64,000 nt of DNA from NCBI RefSeq assembly GCF_028656935.1, contig NZ_JAMDGZ010000010.1, positions 62,001 to 126,000 on the forward strand, in the 5' to 3' direction. The notes under the pieces were generated by a model. The model was not told the DNA's origin and made no database searches. It was given only the letters and a program-made list of their open reading frames with translations. Position numbers and translations under genes: made by a program. Source of the DNA: Pseudomonas rubra. GTDB lineage: Bacteria; Pseudomonadota; Gammaproteobacteria; Pseudomonadales; Pseudomonadaceae. How positions within the stretch are numbered: position 1 is the stretch's first letter; each line of letters begins with the position of its first letter. This document shows positions 1 through 10,132 of this stretch, one piece after another.

Positions 1-1077
1 GTCGGCTTGCAACTGGCCGCGCAGGCCCAACAGGGGCTTGAACAGCGCATACCTTTGCTGTTCTTCAGCCTGCACGAAACCGACACCCCGACCCGCCTGG
101 CCGCCGTACGTGCGGGCGGCCAGGAGTTCCTCACCGGCACCCTGGAAGCCTCGAGCCTGCTGGAAAAAGTCGAGCTGCTGACCAGCGTCACCCAGTACGA
201 ACCCTTCAAAGTGCTGATCATTGACGATTCGCGGGCCCAGGCCCTGCACACCGAACGCCTGCTCAACAGCGCCGGGATCGTCACCCGGACCCTGACCGAC
301 CCGATACAGACCATGGCCGAGCTCGCCGACTTTCAGCCCGACCTGATCATCCTCGACATGTATATGCCGGCCTGCAACGGCACCGAGCTGGCCAAGGTGA
401 TCCGTCACAATGACCGCTATGTCAGCGTGCCGATCATTTACCTGTCGGCCGAAGACGACCTCGACAAACAGCTCGATGCCATGAGCGAGGGCGGTGATGA
501 CTTTTTAACCAAGCCGATACGCTCGCGCCACTTGATCACCACCGTGCGCAACCGCGCCGCGCGTGCGCGCAACCTCAAGGCACGCATGGTCCGCGACAGC
601 CTGACCGGGCTGTACAACCACACTCACATCCTGCAACTGCTGGAGGACTGCAGCTTTCGTGCGCGTCGCGAAGAGCAGCCTCTGAGCTTCGCCATGCTCG
701 ATATCGACCATTTCAAGAAGGTCAACGACAGCCACGGCCACCCCATGGGCGACCGGGTGATCAAGAGCCTGGCACTGTTCCTCAAGCAGCGCCTGCGCAA
801 GACTGACTTCATTGGCCGCTACGGTGGTGAAGAATTTGCCATCGTCATGCCCAACACTGACCTGGGCGCAGCGCACAAGGTGCTCGACGAGATCCGTCGA
901 CGCTTTGCCGAAATCCACTACCCGGCCCAGCCACGTGACCTGTCGTGCACCTTCAGCGCCGGCGTGGTGCAACTGAGCGAAGGCCTGGATGCCCTGAGCA
1001 TGGCCACCGCTGCCGACGAGGCGCTGTACCGGGCCAAAGGCGCCGGACGTAACTGCGTACAACGGGTGGACGCGTAA
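1..1077 (+). CDS. gcbA: Diguanylate cyclase response regulator GcbA (REC-REC-GGDEF), 5' end missing
   Basis: This is the C-terminal part of a response-regulator diguanylate cyclase. The frame is open through base 1, so the start lies outside the window; a TTG at base 7 falls inside a receiver domain and is not a credible start. The 358 visible codons hold the tail of a first receiver-like domain, a full second REC domain (IIDD acidic pair near visible residue 73, phospho-acceptor Asp in ILDMYMP near 119) and a GGDEF domain from about residue 200. The active-site motif is intact as GGEEF near 275, and an inhibitory I-site RKTD lies five residues before it. It should therefore make c-di-GMP from GTP with product inhibition. 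The architecture and the neighbours (ctpL, dsbD, aroQ) match GcbA (PA4843), which promotes initial surface attachment. The name is inferred from these two points. Confidence 0.85.
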   Translation, partial: VGLQLAAQAQQGLEQRIPLLFFSLHETDTPTRLAAVRAGGQEFLTGTLEASSLLEKVELLTSVTQYEPFKVLIIDDSRAQALHTERLLNSAGIVTRTLTDPIQTMAELADFQPDLIILDMYMPACNGTELAKVIRHNDRYVSVPIIYLSAEDDLDKQLDAMSEGGDDFLTKPIRSRHLITTVRNRAARARNLKARMVRDSLTGLYNHTHILQLLEDCSFRARREEQPLSFAMLDIDHFKKVNDSHGHPMGDRVIKSLALFLKQRLRKTDFIGRYGGEEFAIVMPNTDLGAAHKVLDEIRRRFAEIHYPAQPRDLSCTFSAGVVQLSEGLDALSMATAADEALYRAKGAGRNCVQRVDA

Positions 1078-1185
1078 AGGCCAAGTGCCAGCTTTTTTCA
1101 GCAATTGACCTACCTCGTCATAACCCGGTCATGAAAACGCAATAACTTCAGGCGCTTACCATTCGGCCGTTGGTAGACACCGGAC

Positions 1186-3147
1186 ATGCGCCTGAAGCTG
1201 CTCACCAATTTCAATACCCTGTTACTGGTCACCGTGTGCATCGCTCTGGGTGCGACCCTGTGGTGGTCGCAGCGCGCTCTTGAGCGCCCCTATCAATTGA
1301 TGGAGCGCTACCTTGCGCTGTCGCAGCAGTTCCAGAACCAGGCAGCGCGCAATATCCAGGACTACCTGAGCAGCGGCGACGCCCTGCGCCACGCCACGGC
1401 CGTACAGGCCACGGCTGCCCTTGAAGGCGAGCTCAAGCAACTGCCAACGACGCTAGCTGCATCCCTGCGCCCGAGCCTGGAAAACCTGCAGCGCTTCACC
1501 GGCAATGAACTGCTCGGCGCCGGCAAGCTGGCCGGTGATCCCCAGGCCCTGCTGCTGCAGGCAGAACGCGAGTTGGGCGCCAGCCTCGAACAACTGGCCA
1601 GCTATGCCCAGAGCAGTACCAGCACTAACGCCGCAGCTTATGCTCCAGCGCTGTTCAGCGCGTCATTGCACCTGTCCCGCCTATCGCTTGCCCGGGACAA
1701 GCTGGTCAGCAGCGGACGCAGCGAACTGGCCGATGAAGTCGAGCGTGAGCTGCAACAGATCGCCGCCCAGGCTCAGGTACTTGAGCAACTGCCCCTGCTC
1801 GGGGTGACGGCTGCCAGCGAATCCAGCGCCGATGACTTTGCCGCACTGATGGGCCTGGAAGCCCAGGCCAGCACCGCCGCTGAAGACCAGGGCATTGCCC
1901 TCAAGCGCGAACTCAACAGCCTGATCAAACGCTACCCCGGCGAATTGCAACGCACCCGGGAGCAGATCAAGCAACGCGCCGAGCTGGCCGCCAGCACCCA
2001 TGAACGCATCGCTGCCGTGCAGCAGGCCATCGCCGAGCTCGAACCGGGCGTACGCAGCCAGCACGCCACTATCCAAGGTGAGGTGCGCGTTATTCAGGGC
2101 TTGATGATCGGCCTGATCCTGCTCATCGCCCTGCTCATCGATACCCTGCAGCGGCGCTTGGCCCGGGCCTTGAGCAACCTCGCGCCGGCCCTGTCGCGCT
2201 GGGCCGAGGGTGACTTCAGCCAGGTAATCGCCCTGGGCAGGAGCAACCGTGAGATGCACGACATCCAGGATTCGCTCAACCGCCTGCGGGTCTATCTGGT
2301 CGAACTGGTCGGCACCCTGCGCCACAACGCAGAGCAGGTCGCCGACAGCAGCCACGCCCTGGCGGGCATGAGCAGCGCCCTGCACGACGGCGCTGAACGC
2401 CAGGCCGGCGATACCGCACAGATCCGCGACGCCCTGGGCGAACTGGAAGCCACCATCCTCCAGGTAGCCGGCGATGCCAGCCAGGCTGCCGACGCCAGCC
2501 ATGATGCCGGACGGGCGGTGAAGCAAGGCCAGGCAGTGATCGGTCAGAGCCTGGCAGGGCTGCGGGCGCTGGTCGATGAGGTGCAAGGCAACGCGCAGAT
2601 GATCGAGCAACTGGCTGAAGAGTCGGCGACCATTGGCGGTGTGTTGACAGTGATCCGTTCGATTGCCGAACAGACCAACCTGCTGGCCCTGAATGCCGCG
2701 ATCGAAGCGGCGCGGGCCGGGGAGATGGGCCGCGGTTTTGCCGTGGTCGCAGAAGAAGTACGCTCACTGGCCCAGCGTACCACCGGCGCCACTGGCGAGA
2801 TCCAGACCCTGATCGGGCGCTTGCAGCAGGCGGCGCGCGACTCGGTTGAAGGCATGCGCACCCAGCTTGAACATGCCGAAGCCACCGCTGATCAGGCCCA
2901 GGCGGCTGACGGTGCACTGGATGAGATTGTCGCGGCGATCCAGACCATCTCCGCCACCGCCGTACGCATTGCCGATGTCACCGCCCAGCAAAGCGGCGCG
3001 GTGAGCGAGATTCGCGATCACAGCGAGCGGATTCATGACCTGGGTGAAGACAACCTGCAGCGCATTGGTGAAGGTCGTGAGCAGGGTGAACAGTTGCTTC
3101 GGCTTGGCGGGGAGTTGAATACGGCGGTGCGGGCGTTTCGCCTGTGA
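1186..3147 (+). CDS. ctpL: Methyl-accepting chemotaxis protein, CtpL type
   Basis: Inner-membrane chemoreceptor of 653 residues. A first membrane segment lies near residues 10-28, then a large helical periplasmic sensor region to about 300, a second membrane helix ([17 protein letters not shown]) near 303-320, a HAMP linker, and a cytoplasmic signalling domain. The hairpin tip near 500-535 contains the conserved [15 protein letters not shown] followed by [15 protein letters not shown], which contacts CheA and CheW. The periplasmic region is all-helical and long, as in bimodular helical sensors. Its place between gcbA and dsbD matches CtpL (PA4844), implicated in taxis to low phosphate and some aromatics; the ligand here is not shown by the sequence. 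The ribosome binding site before the ATG is weak. Confidence 0.85.
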   Translation: MRLKLLTNFNTLLLVTVCIALGATLWWSQRALERPYQLMERYLALSQQFQNQAARNIQDYLSSGDALRHATAVQATAALEGELKQLPTTLAASLRPSLENLQRFTGNELLGAGKLAGDPQALLLQAERELGASLEQLASYAQSSTSTNAAAYAPALFSASLHLSRLSLARDKLVSSGRSELADEVERELQQIAAQAQVLEQLPLLGVTAASESSADDFAALMGLEAQASTAAEDQGIALKRELNSLIKRYPGELQRTREQIKQRAELAASTHERIAAVQQAIAELEPGVRSQHATIQGEVRVIQGLMIGLILLIALLIDTLQRRLARALSNLAPALSRWAEGDFSQVIALGRSNREMHDIQDSLNRLRVYLVELVGTLRHNAEQVADSSHALAGMSSALHDGAERQAGDTAQIRDALGELEATILQVAGDASQAADASHDAGRAVKQGQAVIGQSLAGLRALVDEVQGNAQMIEQLAEESATIGGVLTVIRSIAEQTNLLALNAAIEAARAGEMGRGFAVVAEEVRSLAQRTTGATGEIQTLIGRLQQAARDSVEGMRTQLEHAEATADQAQAADGALDEIVAAIQTISATAVRIADVTAQQSGAVSEIRDHSERIHDLGEDNLQRIGEGREQGEQLLRLGGELNTAVRAFRL

Positions 3148-3168
3148 GAATGTGTCGCGGCCATCGCC

Positions 3169-3230
3169 TGTAGGAGCGGGCTTGCCCCGCGATCCGGGCA
3201 CTCCAATCGCGGGGCAAGCCCGCTCCTACA
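3169..3230. repeat. REP inverted pair (GCGGGCTTGCCCCGCGA class)
   Basis: Two copies of the Pseudomonas REP core face each other between ctpL and dsbD. The left copy begins TGTAGGAGCGGGCTTG and the right copy is its reverse complement ending CTCCTACA. Each copy can fold alone, and the pair can form a long hairpin that may stop or stabilise the ctpL transcript. Confidence 0.9.
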
Positions 3231-3273
3231 AAAGTCCGTTATCATGCAGGCACTTTTGCACAGCGAGATCGTC

Positions 3274-5052
3274 ATGCGCCGCCTGCTTTGCCTCCTGTTT
3301 CTGGTACTGGCCTTGCCCGCCGTCGGCGCCGGCCTGCTCGACAATCGCCCCAGTGCCACGCTGGGCGCCGCGTCGCTGAGCAACAGCGCCGAGTTCCTGC
3401 CGGTGCACGAAGCCTTCAAGCTGAGCCTGGTGCAGGATGAGGGGCAAACCCTGAAGCTGCGTTTCGTCGCCGCCGACGGTTACTACCTGTACCGCCACCG
3501 CTTCCAGTTTCGCAGCGAACCTGCCGACATCGCCCTGGGCTCGGCGCAGATCCCGCCCGGTGAAGCCAAGCACGATGAGTTCTTTGGTGACGTCGAGGTC
3601 TACCACGGCATCCTCGACATCGAGATTCCCCGCCCGGCCAACGAACCACGCGCCTACACCCTGCTGGTCGGCTACCAGGGCTGCGCCGACAAGGGGCTGT
3701 GCTACCCACCAGAAACCGCACGCCTGAGCATCGACGGCGTCGCCGGCAAGTCGCCAGCAAGCGCCGAGACCGGCTGGGACTGGAAAAGCCTGCTGCTGTT
3801 TTTCCTCGCCGGCGTCGGCCTGACCTTCACCCCTTGCGTGCTGCCCATGCTGCCGATCCTCTCCGGCGTCGTCTTGCGCGGCCAGGTTGGCGGCCTGCGC
3901 GGCTTCGCCCTGTCGCTGGCCTATGTGCTGCCAATGGCCGCCTGTTTCGCCCTGCTCGGCGCCTTGATGGGCCTGTTCGGCGCCGGCCTGAACCTGCAGG
4001 CGCGCCTGCAATCGGCCTGGGTGCTGGTGCCGTTCGCGCTGTTCTTCGTACTGTTCGCCCTGGCCATGTTCGGCCTGTTCGAGCTCAAACTGCCTCACGC
4101 GCTCAGCAGCCGTCTGGAGCGTCTGGTTGGCCAGACCAAAGGCGGCTCGCTGATCGGTGCGGCAATCCTCGGGGTGTTCTCCAGCCTGTTGGTGTCGCCG
4201 TGCGTGTCGGCACCTCTGGCCGGCGCCTTGCTGTACATCAGCGCCAGTGGAGATGCCTTGGGCGGTGCGCTGAAACTGTTCGCCCTGGGCCTGGGCATGG
4301 GCGCACCACTGCTGCTGATTGCCACCGGTGGCGCGGCCTGGCTGCCGAAAAGCGGGCCGTGGCTGGTGACGGTGAAAAACGCCATCGGTGTGCTGTTGCT
4401 CGGCCTGGCCATCGGCCTGCTCAGCCGCGTGTTGCCGGGCCAGGTCACGCTGTTGCTGGTCGGCCTGCTGGCGGCCGGTACCGCCGTGTTCCTTGGCGCC
4501 CTGGAGTTCACCGTGAAAACCAGCCTTCAGCGCCTGGCACAACTGCTGGGCCTGGCCCTGCTGTTCTATGCCCTGGCCTGCTGGTATGGCGCCCTCAGCG
4601 GCCAGAGCGATCCGCTGCGTCCGCTGCCCCAGGCAAGCAGCGCCGGCAGCACTGGCGCTACCCAGGCCGGCAGCACCAGCGACTGGCAGACCATCAGCAC
4701 ACCCGCAGCGCTCGATAGCGCCCTGGCCGCCGCCAAAGCTGCCGGCCAGCCGGTGCTGCTGGACTGGTACGCCGACTGGTGCATCAGTTGCAAGGTGATC
4801 GAGCACGAAGTGCTCAATGCCCCAGCCGTGCAACCGCAGCTCAAGGATTACAAGCTGCTGCGCTTCGATATCACCCAGAGCAACGCCCAGCAGCGCGCCC
4901 TGCTCGACCGCTACCAGCTGTTTGGCCCACCCGCACTGTTGTTCTTTGCCGCGAACGGCAGCGAAATCAAGGCCGATCGCCTGGTTGGCGAGATAAACGC
5001 CGGCGAATTTGCCGCACATCTGACGCGCATTCGCGCCGATCTGGGTCTATAA
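3274..5052 (+). CDS. dsbD: Thiol:disulphide interchange protein DsbD
   Basis: Moves electrons from cytoplasmic thioredoxin across the inner membrane to periplasmic partners that keep substrates such as cytochrome c apoproteins and DsbC reduced. From the ATG at 3274 (592 residues) a signal peptide is followed by the N-terminal periplasmic domain with the redox pair C137 and C143 (YQGCADKGLCYPP). About eight membrane helices carry C188 (TPCVLP) and C310 (VSPCVSAPL). A C-terminal thioredoxin-like domain has the CISC motif at 503-506. All three cysteine pairs are present, so the relay looks complete. An in-frame ATG at 3244 would add ten residues before the signal peptide and is less likely, although neither start has a strong ribosome binding site. 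Confidence 0.95.
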   Translation: MRRLLCLLFLVLALPAVGAGLLDNRPSATLGAASLSNSAEFLPVHEAFKLSLVQDEGQTLKLRFVAADGYYLYRHRFQFRSEPADIALGSAQIPPGEAKHDEFFGDVEVYHGILDIEIPRPANEPRAYTLLVGYQGCADKGLCYPPETARLSIDGVAGKSPASAETGWDWKSLLLFFLAGVGLTFTPCVLPMLPILSGVVLRGQVGGLRGFALSLAYVLPMAACFALLGALMGLFGAGLNLQARLQSAWVLVPFALFFVLFALAMFGLFELKLPHALSSRLERLVGQTKGGSLIGAAILGVFSSLLVSPCVSAPLAGALLYISASGDALGGALKLFALGLGMGAPLLLIATGGAAWLPKSGPWLVTVKNAIGVLLLGLAIGLLSRVLPGQVTLLLVGLLAAGTAVFLGALEFTVKTSLQRLAQLLGLALLFYALACWYGALSGQSDPLRPLPQASSAGSTGATQAGSTSDWQTISTPAALDSALAAAKAAGQPVLLDWYADWCISCKVIEHEVLNAPAVQPQLKDYKLLRFDITQSNAQQRALLDRYQLFGPPALLFFAANGSEIKADRLVGEINAGEFAAHLTRIRADLGL

Positions 5053-5223
5053 CTTCCTCTGGCCGTTAAATAGCCGGTTTCGATGACCGAAATTAATAAA
5101 TTAGTCACATATTTAGCGTGAATATCGGTCATCGTGCTGGCTACTGTCGGCAACTGGACAGTGCCTGCCGGTTTACGGCATAGTCGCCGCGCAAAGTTTC
5201 CTAAAGATAAAAAGGAACCACAG

Positions 5224-5676
5224 ATGGCAACGCTACTGGTACTGCACGGCCCCAACCTGAACCTGCTCGGGACCCGCGAACCGGGCGTCTATGGCGCCGT
5301 GACCCTGGCCCAGATCAACCAGGATCTGGAACAGCGCGCCCGCGCCGCCGGCCATCACCTGCAGTACCTGCAAAGCAATGCCGAGTACGAATTGATCGAC
5401 CGCATCCATGCTGCGCGCAGCGAAGGCGTGGATTTCATCCTGATCAATCCGGCGGCTTTTACACACACAAGTGTCGCATTACGTGACGCGTTGCTGGCGG
5501 TGAGCATCCCATTCATCGAAGTGCATCTGTCCAACGTGCACAAACGCGAACCTTTTCGCCATCACTCCTACTTTTCTGATGTCGCCGTAGGGGTGATTTG
5601 CGGCCTGGGCGCCAGCGGTTACCGCCTGGCCCTGGAGTCTGCCATGGAACACCTGGCTGCTAACGCAAAGCCCTGA
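5224..5676 (+). CDS. aroQ: Type II 3-dehydroquinate dehydratase
   Basis: Cytoplasmic shikimate-pathway enzyme that dehydrates 3-dehydroquinate to 3-dehydroshikimate, 150 residues, the usual size of the type II dodecameric enzyme. The start follows an AAAAAGGAACC ribosome binding site. The family motifs are present: [17 protein letters not shown] near the N terminus with the active-site Tyr, [16 protein letters not shown] in the middle, and [20 protein letters not shown] with the catalytic His. It sits 99 bases before accB, an order conserved in pseudomonads. A 7-bp hairpin (5686-5704) lies downstream but lacks a T tract. Confidence 0.97.
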   Translation: MATLLVLHGPNLNLLGTREPGVYGAVTLAQINQDLEQRARAAGHHLQYLQSNAEYELIDRIHAARSEGVDFILINPAAFTHTSVALRDALLAVSIPFIEVHLSNVHKREPFRHHSYFSDVAVGVICGLGASGYRLALESAMEHLAANAKP

Positions 5677-5775
5677 TGACGAGAACCTGGCCTGTAAGGC
5701 CAGGGCTCACAAGAAACGTTTGCTAACACGTTTTTATATTTACGCCCCTGACCGAACCTTGGGAGTTGCTGATTA

Positions 5776-6234
5776 ATGGATATCCGTAAAGTCAAGAAAC
5801 TGATCGAACTGCTGGAAGAGTCTGGCATCGACGAGCTGGAGATCAAGGAAGGCGAGGAATCCGTCCGGATCAGCCGTAACAGCAAGACTCCAGCCCAGCA
5901 GTACTACGCTCCGGCTCCAGTCGCTGCGCCTGTTGCCGCACCGGTCGCCGCCCCTGCTGCTGCCGCAGCGCCTGCCGAAGCCGCCGCTCCGAAGCTCAAC
6001 GGCACCGTTGCCCGTTCGCCAATGGTCGGTACCTTCTACCGCAAAGCCTCGCCTACTTCGCCCTCCTTCGTTGAAGTCGGCCAGACCGTGAAGAAAGGCG
6101 ACACCCTGTGCATCGTCGAAGCCATGAAGATGATGAACCACATCGAAGCTGAAACCAGCGGTGTGATCGAATCCATCCTGGTAGAAGACGGTCAGCCGGT
6201 TGAGTTCGACCAGCCGCTGTTCACCATCGTTTGA
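5776..6234 (+). CDS. accB: Biotin carboxyl carrier protein of acetyl-CoA carboxylase
   Basis: Carries the biotin that shuttles CO2 between the biotin carboxylase and carboxyltransferase halves of acetyl-CoA carboxylase, the first committed step of fatty-acid synthesis. It has 152 residues: an N-terminal domain (1-40), a flexible Ala/Pro-rich linker (about 45-72), and a C-terminal biotinyl domain with EAMKMMNH, where K118 is the biotinylation site. The thumb segment that marks bacterial AccB is present (SPTSPSF). It is followed 17 bases later by accC, and the two are almost certainly one operon ended by the terminator at 7623-7659. Confidence 0.97.
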   Translation: MDIRKVKKLIELLEESGIDELEIKEGEESVRISRNSKTPAQQYYAPAPVAAPVAAPVAAPAAAAAPAEAAAPKLNGTVARSPMVGTFYRKASPTSPSFVEVGQTVKKGDTLCIVEAMKMMNHIEAETSGVIESILVEDGQPVEFDQPLFTIV

Positions 6235-6251
6235 CCTGCGGAGAGCCAACG

Positions 6252-7607
6252 ATGTCTGCGAAGCTGGAAAAAGTCCTGATTGCCAACCGCGGGGAAATTG
6301 CCCTGCGGATCCTGCGTGCCTGTAAAGAGCTGGGCATCAAGACCGTCGCCGTACACTCCACGGCTGACCGCGAACTGATGCACCTGGGCCTGGCCGACGA
6401 ATCGGTGTGCATTGGCCCGGCTTCGGCCAGCCAGTCCTACCTGCACATCCCGGCGATCATCGCCGCAGCTGAAGTGACCGGCGCTACCGCCATTCACCCA
6501 GGCTACGGTTTCCTTGCGGAAAACGCCGATTTCGCCGAGCAGGTCGAGAACTCCGGCTTTGCCTTCATTGGCCCGAAAGCCGACACCATTCGCCTGATGG
6601 GCGACAAGGTTTCGGCCAAGGACGCGATGATCAAAGCCGGCGTTCCTACCGTACCGGGCTCCGACGGCCCGCTGCCCGAAGACGAAGAAGAAGCCCTGCG
6701 CATTGGCCGTGAAGTCGGCTATCCGGTGATCATCAAGGCCGCCGGTGGCGGTGGTGGTCGCGGCATGCGCGTGGTGCACAAGGAAGAAGACCTGATCGCT
6801 TCGGCCATCCTGACCCGCAGCGAAGCTGGCGCGGCCTTCGGCAACCCGATGGTCTACCTCGAGAAGTTCCTGACCAACCCACGTCACGTGGAAGTTCAGG
6901 TCCTGTCCGACGGCCAGGGCAACGCCGTGCACCTGGGTGACCGTGACTGCTCGCTGCAGCGCCGCCACCAGAAGGTACTGGAAGAAGCACCGGCCCCGGG
7001 CATCGACGAGAAGGCTCGCCAGGAAGTCTTCGCGCGCTGCGTCAAGGCGTGTATCGACATCGGCTATCGTGGCGCTGGCACCTTTGAGTTCCTCTATGAA
7101 AACGGTGCGTTCTACTTTATCGAAATGAACACCCGTGTTCAGGTCGAGCACCCGGTTTCGGAGATGGTCACTGGTATCGACATCGTCAAGGAGATGCTCA
7201 GCATCGCCGCTGGCAACAAGCTGTCGTTCAGCCAGGATGACGTGGTGATTCGCGGTCACTCGCTGGAGTGCCGGATCAACGCCGAAGACCCGAAGAAGTT
7301 CATCCCGAGCCCAGGCACGGTCAAGCACTTCCACGCCCCGGGCGGCAACGGCGTGCGCGTCGATTCGCACCTGTACAGTGGTTATGCGGTACCGCCGAAC
7401 TACGACTCGCTGATCGGCAAGCTGATCACCTACGGCAAGGACCGCGACGAAGCCATGGCGCGCATGCGCAATGCCCTGGATGAAATCGTCGTCGACGGTA
7501 TCAAGACCAACATCCCGCTGCACCGCGACCTGGTGCGTGATGAAGGTTTCTGCAAAGGTGGCGTCAACATTCACTATCTGGAACACAAACTGGCTAACCA
7601 GGAGTGA
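6252..7607 (+). CDS. accC: Biotin carboxylase subunit of acetyl-CoA carboxylase
   Basis: Carboxylates AccB-bound biotin using ATP and bicarbonate. The protein has 451 residues, normal for the family. An N-terminal pre-ATP-grasp domain ([14 protein letters not shown]) is followed by the ATP-grasp domain with the glycine-rich loop [14 protein letters not shown] and the catalytic [14 protein letters not shown] segment, then the C-terminal biotin carboxylase domain. The ATG at 6252 follows GGAGAGCC; an upstream in-frame start at 6231 would overlap the accB end and is less likely. The operon closes with a strong terminator. Confidence 0.97.
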   Translation: MSAKLEKVLIANRGEIALRILRACKELGIKTVAVHSTADRELMHLGLADESVCIGPASASQSYLHIPAIIAAAEVTGATAIHPGYGFLAENADFAEQVENSGFAFIGPKADTIRLMGDKVSAKDAMIKAGVPTVPGSDGPLPEDEEEALRIGREVGYPVIIKAAGGGGGRGMRVVHKEEDLIASAILTRSEAGAAFGNPMVYLEKFLTNPRHVEVQVLSDGQGNAVHLGDRDCSLQRRHQKVLEEAPAPGIDEKARQEVFARCVKACIDIGYRGAGTFEFLYENGAFYFIEMNTRVQVEHPVSEMVTGIDIVKEMLSIAAGNKLSFSQDDVVIRGHSLECRINAEDPKKFIPSPGTVKHFHAPGGNGVRVDSHLYSGYAVPPNYDSLIGKLITYGKDRDEAMARMRNALDEIVVDGIKTNIPLHRDLVRDEGFCKGGVNIHYLEHKLANQE

Positions 7608-7622
7608 TTCGGCAGTGAAGTG

Positions 7623-7659
7623 AAAAAGACCCCGGTCCTGTGACCGGGGTCTTTTTTTT
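7623..7659 (+). terminator. Rho-independent terminator of accBC
   Basis: An A-rich stretch leads into a stem AGACCCCGGTC / GACCGGGGTCT with a short loop and then eight T residues. The A and T flanks make it usable in both directions. It starts 15 bases after the accC stop. Confidence 0.95.
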
Positions 7660-7759
7660 GGCCTACAGTGGGATCCCACAAAACCCTCGTACTCAAGTAA
7701 ACTGGCGGGCTTCTCGCAGCCTCGGGCTGCCCCTGTAGATTTTTCCAAAGGTGCCCGCC

Positions 7760-8638
7760 ATGCCTTGGCTGCAAGTACGTCTGGCCATCAGCCCGGAACA
7801 AGCCGAAACCTATGAAGATGCCCTGCTCGAAGTAGGCGCCGTTTCGGTCACCTTCATGGATGCCGAAGATCAGCCGATCTTCGAACCGGACCTCAACACC
7901 ACCCCGCTGTGGTCGCATACCCACTTGCTGGCGTTGTTCGAAGCCGACACCGATGCCAGCGCGGTGTTCGCCCACCTGCAACTGCTGACCGGCGCCGCGC
8001 TGCCGGAGCACCAGGCTGAAGTCATCGAAGACCAGGACTGGGAACGCAGCTGGATGGACAATTTCCAGCCGATGCGTTTCGGCCAGCGCCTGTGGATCGT
8101 GCCAAGCTGGCATGTGGCGCCCGAGCCTGAGGCGGTCAACCTGCTGCTCGATCCGGGCCTGGCCTTCGGCACCGGTACCCACCCGACCACCGCCTTGTGC
8201 CTGGAGTGGCTCGACGGCCAGGAACTCAAAGATACCCAGGTGCTCGATTTCGGTTGCGGCTCGGGCATCCTCGCCATCGCCGCGCTGCTGCTCGGCGCCC
8301 GCGAAGCGGTCGGTACCGACATCGACGTGCAGGCCCTGGAAGCCTCGCGCGACAACGCCGGACGCAATGGCATCGCCGACGAGAAATTCGCCCTGTACCT
8401 GCCCGAGCACATGCCGGCCATGCAGGCCGACGTGCTGGTCGCCAACATCCTGGCCGGCCCACTGGTCTCGCTGGCCCCGCAACTGTCCGCGCTGGTGCGT
8501 CCGGGTGGCCTGCTGGCACTGTCGGGGATTCTCGCAGAGCAAGGCGATGAAGTCGCCGCGGCCTACGCCAAGGACTTCGACCTGGACCCGATCGCGGTAC
8601 GCGATGGCTGGGTACGCATCAGTGGTCGACGCCGCTAA
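7760..8638 (+). CDS. prmA: Ribosomal protein L11 methyltransferase
   Basis: SAM-dependent enzyme that trimethylates lysines and the N terminus of ribosomal protein L11. The 292 residues match the family length. An N-terminal L11-recognition domain (1-60) is followed by a linker and a class I methyltransferase fold with the SAM loop [19 protein letters not shown] and the substrate-site segment VANILAGPL. The ATG at 7760 is preceded by AAAGGTG at good spacing; a GTG at 7751 is in frame but falls on the ribosome binding site. It sits downstream of accC as in other pseudomonads, with its own promoter region after the accBC terminator. Confidence 0.96.
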   Translation: MPWLQVRLAISPEQAETYEDALLEVGAVSVTFMDAEDQPIFEPDLNTTPLWSHTHLLALFEADTDASAVFAHLQLLTGAALPEHQAEVIEDQDWERSWMDNFQPMRFGQRLWIVPSWHVAPEPEAVNLLLDPGLAFGTGTHPTTALCLEWLDGQELKDTQVLDFGCGSGILAIAALLLGAREAVGTDIDVQALEASRDNAGRNGIADEKFALYLPEHMPAMQADVLVANILAGPLVSLAPQLSALVRPGGLLALSGILAEQGDEVAAAYAKDFDLDPIAVRDGWVRISGRRR

Positions 8639-8678
8639 GTGCGCCTAGAATAACCTTCTGCATAACCCGGACCGCCGC

Positions 8679-9944
8679 ATGACCGACAGTTTCGTCACCC
8701 AGTGCCCGCATTGCCAGACCAGCTTTCGCGTCAGCCACAATCAGTTGAGCGTGGCCCGCGGTGTGGTGCGTTGCGGCGCTTGCCTGCAAGTGTTCAACGC
8801 CGCCAAGCAACTGCTGGAGCAAAACGCGGCGCAGAACCCGCCTGCACCGCCGATGCCGGTCGAGCCGCAGGTGGCGCCTGTGCAGCCGCCCAGCCAGCAT
8901 GAGTGGAGCGCTGCCGAGCTTGACCTCGACCAGCTCGACCTCGACCAGGAGCTGGCACGCCTGGAGCAGCGCGAAATCCAGCCAACCACCGAATTCAAAG
9001 CCGTCGCAGCGCGCGAAGACAGCCTCAGCGCGCACCGCGACAGCCCGGAGCAGGACGACCAGCACTGGCCCGACAGCCTGTTCAGCAGCCCGGCGGCAGA
9101 ACGCGACGCACTGGCCGCCGAGCTGGACGAGCCACAACCGCCACTGATCGAACAGGAAGCCCTGGACCTTGCGCCGGCACCGGGCGAGCGCACCGAGCCG
9201 TCTTTGTCGCTCGATGTGCTCGACGACGACCTCGACGCAGTGGTGCCGCCGGCGCATTCGCTGCGCGCCGATGACGACGAACTGCCAGGCGAGCGCCTGT
9301 CCGCGCGCGAGCCTGACGACGAACTGGACAGCCCCGAACCTGAGCTGGACGAGCGTCGCGAACCTGGCCTGAGCCCGGTCAGCAGCCGTCCGGCCCGCAA
9401 GGAGCCGCTGCTCGAGCTGGTCGACGACCCGATCCAGCTGGGCTGGCAGAAACCCAAGGTCAACTGGGGCAAGCGCCTGCTGTGGATCCTGCTGATCCTG
9501 CTGGCCGCAGCAGCGCTGGCCGGCCAGTACATCTGGTATCAGTTCGACGAGTTGGCCCGCCAGGATCGCTACCGCCCCTGGTTCCAGACCCTCTGCCCGA
9601 GCGTCGGCTGCCAGGTACCGTCACGGGTCGACATTGCCCGGATCAAGAGCAGCAACCTGGTCGTGCGCAGCCACCCGGACTTCAACGGCGCCTTGATCGT
9701 CGATGCGATCATCTACAACCGTGCGCCCTTCTCCCAGCCGTTCCCGCTGCTGGAGCTGCGTTTTGCCGACCTCAATGGCCAATTGATCGCCAGCCGCCGC
9801 TTCAAGCCCACCGAGTACCTCAGCGGTGAGCTGGCCGGCAAGGGCGAAATGCCCAGCCAGACGCCAATCCACATCGCCCTGGACATCCTCGATCCGGGCC
9901 CCAAGGCGGTCAACTACAGCCTGAGCTTCCGCTCGCCGGAATAG
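8679..9944 (+). CDS. Zinc-ribbon membrane protein of the DUF3426 family
   Basis: Protein of 421 residues with no assigned function. An N-terminal MJ0042-type zinc ribbon uses C9, C12, C32 and C35 (CPHC and CGAC). A long acidic, low-complexity, probably disordered stretch follows (about 50-255, rich in Asp, Glu, Pro and Ala). Next come one membrane helix (LLWILLILLAAAALAGQYIW, near 268-287) and a C-terminal DUF3426 domain predicted to lie in the periplasm. Its topology would place the zinc ribbon in the cytoplasm. Its neighbours prmA and dusB are the same in P. aeruginosa (PA4851 region), so it is core and not acquired. Confidence 0.85.
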   Translation: MTDSFVTQCPHCQTSFRVSHNQLSVARGVVRCGACLQVFNAAKQLLEQNAAQNPPAPPMPVEPQVAPVQPPSQHEWSAAELDLDQLDLDQELARLEQREIQPTTEFKAVAAREDSLSAHRDSPEQDDQHWPDSLFSSPAAERDALAAELDEPQPPLIEQEALDLAPAPGERTEPSLSLDVLDDDLDAVVPPAHSLRADDDELPGERLSAREPDDELDSPEPELDERREPGLSPVSSRPARKEPLLELVDDPIQLGWQKPKVNWGKRLLWILLILLAAAALAGQYIWYQFDELARQDRYRPWFQTLCPSVGCQVPSRVDIARIKSSNLVVRSHPDFNGALIVDAIIYNRAPFSQPFPLLELRFADLNGQLIASRRFKPTEYLSGELAGKGEMPSQTPIHIALDILDPGPKAVNYSLSFRSPE

Positions 9945-10132
9945 CCCGGCCAACTGGCGCCGGGTTCTCTGACGCCAGCCGACTGGCACCTGCCCCGGCA
10001 ATCAAACCTCAGGCTATAACGCCACAACTGTTCAGATTTTATCCAAATCCTTCTTTATCCGGTCACCGAGAGCGGGTATCATGCCCACCCTTTTTCGAAC
10101 TCTAAGATCGGCCCCCACAACAGGGAACTCCT

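Noticed and set aside
1..6. TTG at base 7 as the real start of the first gene
   Set aside because: The frame is open upstream and the visible N terminus is the second half of a receiver domain, so the gene is cut by the window edge.
3226..5019. 597-codon open frame on the minus strand opposite dsbD
   Set aside because: It mirrors dsbD, is full of Gln/Gly/Ala-rich low-complexity sequence and has no motif; high GC content makes such shadow frames common.
5686..5704. Terminator after aroQ
   Set aside because: The hairpin is a perfect seven-base stem but is followed by GCTCACAAG with no T tract.
6192..7748. 518-codon open frame on the minus strand opposite accC
   Set aside because: It is the reverse of accC and crosses the accBC terminator; the plus-strand protein has every biotin carboxylase motif.
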